Shown here: piece by piece, positions 1-6,776 of the stretch
Layout: every line of letters begins with the position of its first letter
Numbering within the stretch: position 1 is the first letter of the stretch
Assembly: GCA_030654555.1 (NCBI GenBank)
Contig: JAURXG010000385.1
Span: 1-17,273, forward strand
Direction of reading: 5' to 3'
Origin: Aquabacterium sp.
Lineage (GTDB): Bacteria; Pseudomonadota; Gammaproteobacteria; Burkholderiales; Burkholderiaceae_C
DNA: 17,273 nt
Position numbers and translations under genes: made by a program
The notes under the pieces: model-generated
Told to the model about the DNA's origin: nothing
The model's input: the letters and a program-made list of their open reading frames with translations, nothing else
Databases searched by the model: none

Positions 1-1
1 C

Positions 2-1006
2 ATGGTGCGCGGGCTGTGGCGAGACTGCGCCGCGCACGACCTGATGACGCTGGCCGACTTCGTGGGCCTGCGGCTGGAGGCCACGGGCGCCGACGATCCG
101 CTGGTCGCGCTGATGGTCGAGCTGATCGACCGGCTGCCCGCGTCCGCGGACCACAAGCGTTATGCCGGCCAGCGCCTGGCGCAGGCCGGCGTCGGCGCTG
201 CGGTGGTCGAACGGCTGCAGTCGGCCTGGCGCGCGATCCAGGTGGCCCCGGTGCCGGTGCCGGGCAGCGCCCTGCACGCCGCCCAGGACCCCGAGCCACC
301 CCCGTCCGAACCGCGCGTCGACGAGTGGCTGACCGCGTTCGCCGAAGGCGACGAGCATGGCATCGAGCTGGCGCGCGTGGTGATCGACGAGATGTTCGAG
401 GCCTCGCCGCCGCCGCCGCCGCCCGGTCTGGCCTGGTGGACGGTGGCCACGGTCGATGCCGTGCCGCCGCGGCGGCGGCGTCGCGACATCGCCTGGGTGC
501 TGATCCATCTGGGCACCTTGTTGCGCAAGCAGCACGGGTGCGCGCCGCCGGTGTCACCGTCGACGCTGATGCGCTGGCTCGACACGCCGCAACTGCTCGA
601 CGCCACCGGCACCCGGATCGCGCTGGAGCTGCTGGCGCGGCTGCAGCCGGCGCTGGTGCTGCAGCGCTGCCTGCACCGCGCGGTGTCGGCCTCCGACGAG
701 GCCCTGCCCACGGCGTACCACGCCGCGCTGATGGTCGGCGGCTTGTGGCGTGCGCTGGTCGCGGCCGAGCCCTCGGTGGTGCTGCAGCTGGTCAGCCGCT
801 GGCTCGCCTTCGGCTTCGGTGCGGCGGTCTTCGTCGAGTGCCTGCTACAGCTGCTGGCCGAACGCGGCTTGCAGCAGCCGGGGCTGGTCGATACGCTGGC
901 CGCCAGCCTGGTGCCGTCGGCCAGCCTGCCGCCCGAGGTGATCGACATGGCACACCAGCTGCTCGACAACCTGCACCAACTGCCACCCCCGGAGCCGCCG
1001 CCGTGA
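2..1006 (+). CDS. Hypothetical helical protein, 5' end probably outside window
   Basis: I do not recognise this family. The frame is open from the window edge, so the ATG at position 2 may be internal and the true start may lie further left. The visible 334 residues are rich in Leu and Ala and look helical. There is a low-complexity linker with six consecutive prolines (residues 136-141) followed by a five-arginine run (about 157-161). No catalytic motif, signal peptide or clear membrane segment is visible. The stop codon overlaps the GTG start of the DUF4062 gene (GTGA), so the two are very likely translationally coupled and functionally linked. In that context it could be an adaptor or regulatory partner in a conflict or signalling locus extending to the left, but this is inference from linkage only. 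Confidence 0.6.
   Translation: MVRGLWRDCAAHDLMTLADFVGLRLEATGADDPLVALMVELIDRLPASADHKRYAGQRLAQAGVGAAVVERLQSAWRAIQVAPVPVPGSALHAAQDPEPPPSEPRVDEWLTAFAEGDEHGIELARVVIDEMFEASPPPPPPGLAWWTVATVDAVPPRRRRRDIAWVLIHLGTLLRKQHGCAPPVSPSTLMRWLDTPQLLDATGTRIALELLARLQPALVLQRCLHRAVSASDEALPTAYHAALMVGGLWRALVAAEPSVVLQLVSRWLAFGFGAAVFVECLLQLLAERGLQQPGLVDTLAASLVPSASLPPEVIDMAHQLLDNLHQLPPPEPPP
407..424 (+). repeat. CCG triplet run encoding polyproline
   Basis: Five CCG codons followed by CCC encode six consecutive prolines in the hypothetical protein. It is a short in-frame triplet repeat in a probable interdomain linker, so slippage would change linker length without a frameshift. It is probably a by-product of high GC. 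Confidence 0.7.
991..994 (+). promoter_or_regulatory. Ribosome binding site deciding the GTG start of the DUF4062 gene
   Basis: A GGAG motif lies eight bases before the GTG at 1003, inside the end of the preceding gene. It supports starting the DUF4062 protein at this GTG rather than at the ATG at position 16, which opens the same frame but reads through the upstream gene. The DUF4062 motif begins within six residues of this start, as expected for the family. Confidence 0.65.
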
Positions 1007-2019
1007 GCACGATCTACGTCTCGTCCACCTTTGCCGATCTGCGCCTGCACCGCCAGGCGCTGTCGCTGGCGATCCGCCGGCTCGGGCATGTGGACATCGC
1101 GATGGAGTACTACCTGGCCGAGGACGCGCGCCCGCTCGACCGCTGCCTGCGGGATGCCGCCCGCTGCGACCTGTATGTGGGCCTGTTTGCGCGCCGCTAC
1201 GGCTTCTGCCCGCCGGGGGAGCAGCGCTCGATCACCGAGCTCGAGTTCCGGGCCGCCCGCGCCGCCGGCGTCGATTGCCTGTGCTTCCTGCTGGCCGATG
1301 ACGCACCCTGGCCCGACGCGCAGGTCGAGCAAGGCGCCGGCGCCGCGCGGCTGGCGGCCTTGCGTGCCGAGCTGGGCGAGGCCTACCTCTGCGGCTTCTT
1401 CTCGACGCCCGACGAACTGGCGGCGATCGCCTCGGCGGCCATCGTGCGCAACCTCGAGCTCGACCGCGCGCCGTTCGATGCGCAGCGCGAACACCGGCTG
1501 ATGAAGGCCTGGCGCTCGACCCGCAGCCTGCCGGCCGAGCGGGTGCGTGCGGCGCAGGCGCTGGCCAACATGGGCAGCCCACGCTACGTGGCGGCGATCA
1601 AGGAACAGCTGCTGGCGGCCGACGCGCAGTCCGACGTGGCCGGCATCGCGCATTACCTCGATCAGCTGCAGCAGCTGGCCGCCAGCCGCCGCGAGCTGAT
1701 GCCGATCTTCCTCGACCTGCTCGAGCACGAGGATGCGCAGCGGCGCTACTTCGCGGCCTTCCAACTCGGCGAGCTGGCGCTGCGAGGCGCGCACCTGGCG
1801 CCCGGCATCATCGACGCGCTGCTGCAGCGCGCGGGTGATCCGGCGCCCGACGTGCGCGCCCAGGTGGCCCACACGCTGGGCAAGCTGGCCGCCGGCGAGC
1901 GCGGCCGTGCCGACGTCAGGGCGGTGCTCGAGCAGCTGGCGCAGGACCCCGCACCGGAGGTCAAGGAGCGGGCCGAGGATTCGCTGAGCAAGGATTTGCC
2001 GCCCGGGGCGCCGGGCTGA
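1003..2019 (+). CDS. DUF4062 domain protein with C-terminal HEAT-like repeats
   Basis: The 338-residue product starts with a classic DUF4062 signature: VSSTFADL (residues 6-13), a Leu-Gly-His segment followed by MEYY, RPLDRCL, DLYVGLFARRYGF (57-69) and ITELEF (77-82). DUF4062 is a Rossmann-like domain of unknown biochemical role, often fused to NACHT/STAND NTPases, TIR-like or repeat modules in bacterial signalling or defence proteins. Here it is joined to helical repeats from about residue 175 to the end, which read as HEAT/PBS-type units (for example the segments with DPAPDVRAQVAHTLGKLA and DPAPEVKERAEDSL). No NTPase domain is present. It overlaps the upstream gene by four bases. Role: probably a protein-binding or sensor component, and the partner is unknown. 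Domain assignment is secure and function is not. Confidence 0.88.
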   Translation: MSTIYVSSTFADLRLHRQALSLAIRRLGHVDIAMEYYLAEDARPLDRCLRDAARCDLYVGLFARRYGFCPPGEQRSITELEFRAARAAGVDCLCFLLADDAPWPDAQVEQGAGAARLAALRAELGEAYLCGFFSTPDELAAIASAAIVRNLELDRAPFDAQREHRLMKAWRSTRSLPAERVRAAQALANMGSPRYVAAIKEQLLAADAQSDVAGIAHYLDQLQQLAASRRELMPIFLDLLEHEDAQRRYFAAFQLGELALRGAHLAPGIIDALLQRAGDPAPDVRAQVAHTLGKLAAGERGRADVRAVLEQLAQDPAPEVKERAEDSLSKDLPPGAPG

Positions 2020-2020
2020 C

Positions 2021-2046
2021 GGGCGCGGCCCGACGAGCCGCGGCCC
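2021..2046 (+). terminator. GC hairpin after the DUF4062 gene, possible terminator
   Basis: CGCGGC (2024-2029) pairs with GCCGCG (2037-2042) around a seven-base loop. The stem extends to GGG/CCC (2021-2023 with 2044-2046) past one bulged G. It starts two bases after the stop codon. There is no T-run behind it, so it is at best a weak intrinsic terminator, or simply an RNA 3'-end stabiliser. Confidence 0.35.
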
Positions 2047-2102
2047 GCCATCGCTTGCGTGCGGTCAATGCGCCGCCGGCCGTGCGCTGGTCAGATGGGC
2101 GC

Positions 2103-2121
2103 GCGGGTCGGTTTCACCCGC
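2103..2121 (+). promoter_or_regulatory. Inverted repeat just upstream of the permease start
   Basis: GCGGGT (2103-2108) and ACCCGC (2116-2121) form a perfect six-base inverted repeat with a seven-base spacer, ending 13 bases before the permease ATG. It could be a leader hairpin or an operator half-site pair. No metalloregulator gene is in the window and no convincing -35/-10 pair was found in the 115-base gap. The permease also lacks an obvious Shine-Dalgarno sequence, so a structured leader is plausible but unproven. Confidence 0.22.
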
Positions 2122-2134
2122 ATGGTTCAGTGCT

Positions 2135-3580
2135 ATGGACACATTCCTGCGGCTGATGAACGGCGGTGCCGGCAACCTGGCCGCTTACCTGGCGGCGCAT
2201 GTGCTGCTGTGCCTGCTGCCAGCCTTCTTCATCGCCGGCGCGATGGCCGCGCTGATCCCCAAGGCCAGCATCACGCGCTGGCTGGGCCGCAACGCGCGCT
2301 ACCGGGTGTCCTACCCTGCAGCGGCAGCGGCCGGCTCCTTGCTGGCGGTGTGTTCCTGCACCATCGTGCCCTTGTTCGCCGGCATCTACAAGAAGGGCGC
2401 CGGCCTGGGGCCGGCCATCACCTTCCTGTTCTTCGCGCCGGCGGGCAACATCCTGGCGCTGGCCTACACCGGCAGCATCCTGGGGGCGGAGTTCGCCTTC
2501 GCGCGCTTTGCGCTGTGCCTGCTGTTCGGCGTGGGCATCGGCCTGCTGATGGCCTTGATCTTCTGGCGCGACGATGCCCGCCACGACGCCCAGACCGACG
2601 CACTGTTCGCGCAGCAGGCACAGATCGGCCCGGCGGCCACCGGGGTGCTGTTGTCGCTGGTGGCGGTGCTGATCGCCGGCACGCTGAAGGCATCGTGGCT
2701 GGCGGCCGGCGTCGCCACGGTGACCGTGCCGCTGCCCGGGGCCGAGGCCTGGCAGGCCACGCTGGCGCAGTGGGTGCCGTTCGACGCGGCCAAGGGCGAG
2801 GAAGGCGTCAGCGTGCAGGGCTCGCTGCTGATCGCGCTGCTGCTGCTGATCGGCCTGGCGGCCTGGCAGGGGCTGGAGAACATCGTCGAAGGCGCCAACC
2901 GCTGGACCTGGACCGCGCTGGGCCTGACCGCCGCCACGCTGCTGGTCGCGGCCCTGCGCCTGACGCCCAGCACCGACGGCCTGGCGGTGACGCTCACCGG
3001 CCGCGCGCTGGCGGTCGGCGCGGCGCTGTGGGCCGTGCTGCACCAGGCGCGCCGGCTGGCGCCCGACGCCTGGCGCGCCTGGCTGTGGGAGTCGTGGCGC
3101 TTCGTCAAGCAGATCTTCGTGCTGCTGGTGGTGGGCGTGTTCCTGGTGGGCGTGGCGCGGCAGCTGATCCAGCCCGCCTGGATTCAGCACCTGGCCGGCC
3201 GCAACGACCTGCTGGGCAATGCGGTGGCCGTGGCCTTCGGCGTCTTCATGTACTTCCCCACGCTGGTGGAAGTGCCGGTGGCGCACATGTTCCTCGACCT
3301 GGGCATGCACCGCGGCCCGCTGCTGGCCTACCTGATGGCCGACCCGGAGTTGAGCCTGCAGAGCATCCTGATGGTGGCCGCGGTGATCGGCCGGCCCAAG
3401 ACCTTCACCTACGTCGGCCTGGTGGCCGTGTTCAGCATCCTGGCCGGTCTGACCTACGGCGCCTGGGTCGACGGCATGAACCGCGCCTGGGTGCTGATCG
3501 GGCTGGTCGCCTTCGTCGGCGCGCTCGTGGCGCTGCTCACCCGGTTGTTGTCGAGCCGGTCGACGCCCCGCACCGCCTGA
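2135..3580 (+). CDS. Permease of the UPF0718/ArsP-like (SO_0444) efflux family
   Basis: This is a 481-residue polytopic membrane protein with two homologous halves. The first half has the family's hallmark CSC motif (C73-S-C75, followed by TIVPLFAGIYKKGAG) and the glycine-rich FFAPAGNILALAYTGSILG stretch. The second half has the matching YFPTLVEVPVAH segment (373-384) and HRGPLLAYLMADPELS. Hydrophobic segments cover about 16-40, 62-82, 90-145, 165-195, 230-275, 325-345, 360-380 and 405-475. An acidic, soluble stretch (146-163) separates parts of the transporter. Relatives export arsenic species or heavy metals, with the paired cysteines as likely ligand. It is followed 24 bases later by a CxxC thioredoxin-fold gene, which supports a redox or metal link. 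The substrate cannot be named from sequence. A Shine-Dalgarno for this start is not evident. Confidence 0.88.
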   Translation: MDTFLRLMNGGAGNLAAYLAAHVLLCLLPAFFIAGAMAALIPKASITRWLGRNARYRVSYPAAAAAGSLLAVCSCTIVPLFAGIYKKGAGLGPAITFLFFAPAGNILALAYTGSILGAEFAFARFALCLLFGVGIGLLMALIFWRDDARHDAQTDALFAQQAQIGPAATGVLLSLVAVLIAGTLKASWLAAGVATVTVPLPGAEAWQATLAQWVPFDAAKGEEGVSVQGSLLIALLLLIGLAAWQGLENIVEGANRWTWTALGLTAATLLVAALRLTPSTDGLAVTLTGRALAVGAALWAVLHQARRLAPDAWRAWLWESWRFVKQIFVLLVVGVFLVGVARQLIQPAWIQHLAGRNDLLGNAVAVAFGVFMYFPTLVEVPVAHMFLDLGMHRGPLLAYLMADPELSLQSILMVAAVIGRPKTFTYVGLVAVFSILAGLTYGAWVDGMNRAWVLIGLVAFVGALVALLTRLLSSRSTPRTA

Positions 3581-3604
3581 ACCGCATGAACCTGGAGAAC
3601 CTCC

Positions 3605-3841
3605 ATGAAGACCGTCAAGATCCTCGGATCGGGCTGTGCCAACTGCAAGAAGCTGGAGGCTGTCGCGCGCGAAGCGGCTGCAGGCGCCGGCATCGAGGCC
3701 ACGTTCGTCAAGGTGACCGACCTGCAGGCGATCATGGCCTACGACCTGCTGTCGACGCCGGGCCTGGTGATCGACGAGCAGTTGGTCTGCAGCGGGCGCA
3801 TCCCGACGCAGGCCGAAGTCCGCCAGTGGCTGGCGGCCTGA
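3605..3841 (+). CDS. Small thioredoxin-fold protein with CANC motif
   Basis: A complete 78-residue protein that matches the 'redox-active disulfide protein 2' / thioredoxin_3 family in length and layout. It has MKTVKILGSGCANC with the CxxC pair at C11 and C14, the cis-proline segment STPGLVIDEQL (P52), and an extra C62 followed by GRIPTQAEVRQWL. There is no signal peptide, so it should be cytoplasmic. A GGAG ribosome binding site (3594-3597) sits seven bases before the ATG, and the gap to the permease is only 24 bases, so the two form an operon. Members of this family commonly accompany ArsP-like permeases. It may deliver or reduce a thiol-bound metal or metalloid for export, but that role is inferred. 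Confidence 0.9.
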   Translation: MKTVKILGSGCANCKKLEAVAREAAAGAGIEATFVKVTDLQAIMAYDLLSTPGLVIDEQLVCSGRIPTQAEVRQWLAA

Positions 3842-3847
3842 AGCCCG

Positions 3848-3868
3848 GCGGGTCGCCGGCGAACCCGC
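3848..3868. terminator. Hairpin between convergent genes, possible bidirectional terminator
   Basis: GCGGGT (3848-3853) pairs with ACCCGC (3863-3868). The interior can add two more pairs around a CCGG loop with one bulged A. It occupies nearly all of the 29-base gap between the ends of the rightward thioredoxin-like gene and the leftward adaptor gene, the expected place for a shared terminator. No T-run follows on either strand. Confidence 0.4.
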
Positions 3869-3870
3869 GC

Positions 3871-4719
3871 TCAGGGTCGCGGCCGCGCCATCGGCGCCAC
3901 GCCGTCGATGCTGGCCGCGCAGCGTGAGCCACCGGGCACCTTGTCGCCGGGGTTGGGCACTTCGAGCCGCACGACGAAGGTGCCGCTGGCGGCGTCGATC
4001 ACCCGGTCGACGCTGCGCACCACCGCGTTGAAGCGGCCGCCCCCCACGGTGGCGCGCACGCTGGCCTTGGTGCCGGCCTTCACCTGGCCGAACAGCGCCG
4101 CCGGCAAGGCCACGTCGGCGCGCATCGGGTCGATCTGCGCCACCTTCAGCACCGGCTTGCGGCCACTGCCGGCCTCGGCCAGTTCGCCCACGTTGAGCAT
4201 GCGGTCGACCACCACGCCGGTGAACGGCGCGGCCACCGTGCGCAGCGCCAGCAGCTCCTGCGCGCGCTGCAGGTCGAGCTTGGCGAGGTCGCGGTTCTCC
4301 AGCGCCGATTGCAGCTCGGCCTCGGCCAGCCGCTTCTCGGCATCGACTTCGTCGCGCGCCTGGGCCGAGATGAACTTGTCTTTTTCCAGGTCGATCAGCC
4401 GGGCCTGGCGCTTGGTGGCGTAGTCGATGCGGTTGCGCGCGGCCACCACCGCGCCGTCGAGCTTGGTGCGCAGCCGCGCCAGCTCGACCGCCACGCGCTC
4501 GCTCTGCGACTGCAGCTCGACCAGCGGCTGGCCGCGCTTGATGGTGTCGCCGCGGCTGGCGCTGATCGACCCGATGATGCCGTCCACCGGCGTGCGGATC
4601 TCGATCACCTGCCAGGGCTCGAGCAGGCACTCGAAGCCCGCCTCGTCGGCCGTCGCGGCCACCGCCGCAGCCTGCACCGCGACCAGCCCGATCAAGACCA
4701 TCACAGGGCGATTGTTCAT
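3871..4719 (-). CDS. Periplasmic adaptor subunit, HlyD/RND membrane-fusion type
   Basis: The 282-residue product has an N-terminal hydrophobic signal (residues 4-24, ending ...AAAVAATA before DEAG) and is therefore probably periplasmic. A barrel-sandwich half begins at about 37-72 (RTPVDGIIGSISASRGDTIKRGQPL), a helical hairpin of about 75-160 follows, and the second half reads VAAPFTGVVVDRMLNVGELA (163-182), then a beta-barrel to about 250. This is shorter than typical RND adaptors (about 370). The last gene of the leftward cluster, it overlaps the SecA-like gene by ATGA and has a good ribosome binding site (GAGAGGTGA just upstream). No RND pump, ABC transporter or outer membrane channel follows; the next gene is convergent. 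It probably works with the other two HlyD-type fusions in this cluster. Family assignment is strong and its partner is inferred. Confidence 0.87.
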   Translation of the reverse strand: MNNRPVMVLIGLVAVQAAAVAATADEAGFECLLEPWQVIEIRTPVDGIIGSISASRGDTIKRGQPLVELQSQSERVAVELARLRTKLDGAVVAARNRIDYATKRQARLIDLEKDKFISAQARDEVDAEKRLAEAELQSALENRDLAKLDLQRAQELLALRTVAAPFTGVVVDRMLNVGELAEAGSGRKPVLKVAQIDPMRADVALPAALFGQVKAGTKASVRATVGGGRFNAVVRSVDRVIDAASGTFVVRLEVPNPGDKVPGGSRCAASIDGVAPMARPRP

Positions 4720-6758
4720 TCACCTCTCCCGGAAAACGACAGCACGGCCGCCAGTCGGCGGTCGTGTTTGAGACTGGCCTTGCGGGCGCCGCGGTGGCGC
4801 GATTCGGCCGAGCTCTGCGCCACCCGGCGCAGCAGCCACAGCAGCGGCCCCGGCAGTTCAGGCCGCCCGCCCAGCAGGCGCCGTGCCAGCGCGCAGAGCA
4901 CCGGCGCGTGCACCCGGAACAGCTCGTCGTCGATGGCGACGATCGCCTCGCCGCTGCCCGGGTCGCCCTGGCGCGCGGCGCGGCCGAAGAGCTGGCGGTC
5001 GATGCGCGCCGACTCGTGGTATTCGCTGAGGATCACGTGCAGCCCGCCGCGCGCGGCCACGCCCTCGCCCAGCGCGATGTCGGTGCCGCGGCCGGCCATG
5101 TTGGTGGCCACCGTCACCGTGCCGGCCACCCCCGCGCGGGCGATGATCTCGGCCTCCTCGCGGTCGAACTTGGCGTTCAGCACCACATGGGCGATGCCGG
5201 CCGCCGCCAGCCGCGCCGACAACTGCTCGGACGCCAGCACCGTGCGCGTGCCCACCAGCACCGGTCGGCCTTGGGCCACCGCCTGCGCGCGCACGCTGTC
5301 GACCACGGCCGCCCAGCGGGCTTCGGCATCACGCAGGCAGCGCGGCCGCGCCTGGCGCGCCTGCGATGGCCGGTTCAGCGGCACACGCCACACCGGCAGC
5401 CCGTAGACCCGGCCGATCTCGGCGGCCACCTCGGTGGCGGTGCCGGTCATGCCGCCCAGGCGCAGGTAGCGGCGGAAGAAGCGCTGGTAGGTGATGCGTG
5501 CCAGCGTCACCCGCTCGCCGGTGATCGCCAGCCCTTCCTTGGCCTCGATCGTCTGGTGCAGCCCGCGCTCCCAGGCGCGGTCGGCCATCACCCGGCCGGT
5601 CGATTCGTCGACGATCTGCACCTTGCCGTCGGCCACCACGTACTGCTGGTCGCGGTGGTACAGCCACAGCGCCGCCAGCGCCTGCGTCACCGCCTCGGTG
5701 CAGCCGCGGCGCGTGGCGTCCAGGGGCAGCGCGGCAGTCACCGGCATCACGGCGCCGTCGTCGAGCACCGCCTCGATGCGCTCGCGGCCGGCGTCGGTCA
5801 GGCGCACGCGTTTCAGCGCGCGCTCGACCTCGAAATCGGCCCCCGGCTGCAGTGCCGCGGCGAAGGCCAGCGCCCAGTCGACCAGGCCGCTGCGCGCACC
5901 GCCGTCCACCGTGGCCGACAGGATCAGCGGTGTGCGGGCCTCGTCGATGAACACGCTGTCGGCCTCGTCGACGATGGCGAACGCCAATCCACGCAGCACG
6001 GTGGCCGGCGCCGCCCCGCCGGGGCCGGCATCGGGCGCGATGGCCCGGTGCAGCGGGCTGGCACGGTCGCCCAATGCGGTGCGGTCGCGCAGGTAGTCGA
6101 AGGTGAGCTCCTTGTTGCTGCAGTAGGCGATGTCGCCGGCGTAGACACCGCGCCGCTGCTCGCGCGTGAGCGCGTGCACGATGGCGCCGCAGCGCAGGCC
6201 GAAGAAGGCATAGAGCGGCCCCATCGCCTCGGCATCACGCGCGGCAAGGTAGTCGTTGACGGTGACCACGTGCACCGGCAGGCCGACCAGCGCCGCGGCG
6301 CACACCGGCAGCGTGGCGGCGAAGGTCTTGCCCTCGCCGGTGGCCATCTCCACCAGCGCGCCATGCAGCAGCAGCCAGCCGGCATGCACCTGGCTGTCGT
6401 AGTGGCGCTTGCCGAGCACGCGAGCGGCCACCTCGCGCACCAATGCGAAGAACGGTGCCACCGCGTCGGCACCGAAGCCGCTGCGCCGCAGCTCGTGGCG
6501 CAGCGCAGCGGCGCGCTGGCGCAGCTGGGCGTCGTCCAGCGCGGCCATCTCGGCCTCGAAGCCGCGCGTCAGCGCCACCACGCGGCGCGCGCTGGCGGCG
6601 TGGCCGCCGATGCGACGCCAGGCCGGGCGCAGCCCGCCGTGCCACAGGCCCAGCGCCAGCTCGTCGTGCCAGGCCGGTGGCCGTTCGTCACGCTCGGCAT
6701 AGGGCCGGCCGCTGGCCAGGTCGCGTGGGCTCAGCCGCAGCAGCAGGGCCTCAGACAT
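4716..6758 (-). CDS. SecA paralogue, truncated after the motor domains
   Basis: The 680-residue product keeps the SecA ATPase core: VLGKRHYDSQ leading to Walker A MATGEGKT (138-145), VHVVTVNDYLA, Walker B IVDEADS (262-268), DEARTPLILS, a preprotein-crosslinking region up to about 400, GMTGTA (436-441), VLVGT, ATNMAGRGTDI (551-561) and QLFGRAARQGDPGS (589-602). It aligns by eye with housekeeping SecA only to the beginning of the long helical-scaffold helix (SSAESRHRGARKASLKHDRRLA) and then stops. The helical wing domain, the two-helix finger and the C-terminal zinc-binding linker are all missing; canonical SecA is about 900 residues. The stop overlaps the adaptor start (ATGA) and the gap to the upstream M50 gene is 18 bases. 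It is therefore a dedicated paralogue in an operon, not the general secretion motor. Substrate and partner channel are unknown. Confidence 0.92.
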   Translation of the reverse strand: MSEALLLRLSPRDLASGRPYAERDERPPAWHDELALGLWHGGLRPAWRRIGGHAASARRVVALTRGFEAEMAALDDAQLRQRAAALRHELRRSGFGADAVAPFFALVREVAARVLGKRHYDSQVHAGWLLLHGALVEMATGEGKTFAATLPVCAAALVGLPVHVVTVNDYLAARDAEAMGPLYAFFGLRCGAIVHALTREQRRGVYAGDIAYCSNKELTFDYLRDRTALGDRASPLHRAIAPDAGPGGAAPATVLRGLAFAIVDEADSVFIDEARTPLILSATVDGGARSGLVDWALAFAAALQPGADFEVERALKRVRLTDAGRERIEAVLDDGAVMPVTAALPLDATRRGCTEAVTQALAALWLYHRDQQYVVADGKVQIVDESTGRVMADRAWERGLHQTIEAKEGLAITGERVTLARITYQRFFRRYLRLGGMTGTATEVAAEIGRVYGLPVWRVPLNRPSQARQARPRCLRDAEARWAAVVDSVRAQAVAQGRPVLVGTRTVLASEQLSARLAAAGIAHVVLNAKFDREEAEIIARAGVAGTVTVATNMAGRGTDIALGEGVAARGGLHVILSEYHESARIDRQLFGRAARQGDPGSGEAIVAIDDELFRVHAPVLCALARRLLGGRPELPGPLLWLLRRVAQSSAESRHRGARKASLKHDRRLAAVLSFSGRGE

Positions 6759-6776
6759 GGTGATCAGGCATGCCGC

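Noticed and set aside
16..1002. Upstream extension of the DUF4062 frame to the ATG at 16
   Set aside because: This part is Arg/Ala/Gly-rich out-of-frame translation of the preceding gene. The GTG at 1003 has a ribosome binding site and sits at the domain boundary.
160..1872. Long minus-strand open frame opposite the DUF4062 pair
   Set aside because: The plus-strand DUF4062 motifs are clear. The antisense product has no recognisable features and a skewed composition.
2114..4723. Long minus-strand open frame across the permease, thioredoxin-like gene and adaptor
   Set aside because: It runs through three recognisable genes in another frame or strand, and its product is Arg/Gly/His-rich without any domain.
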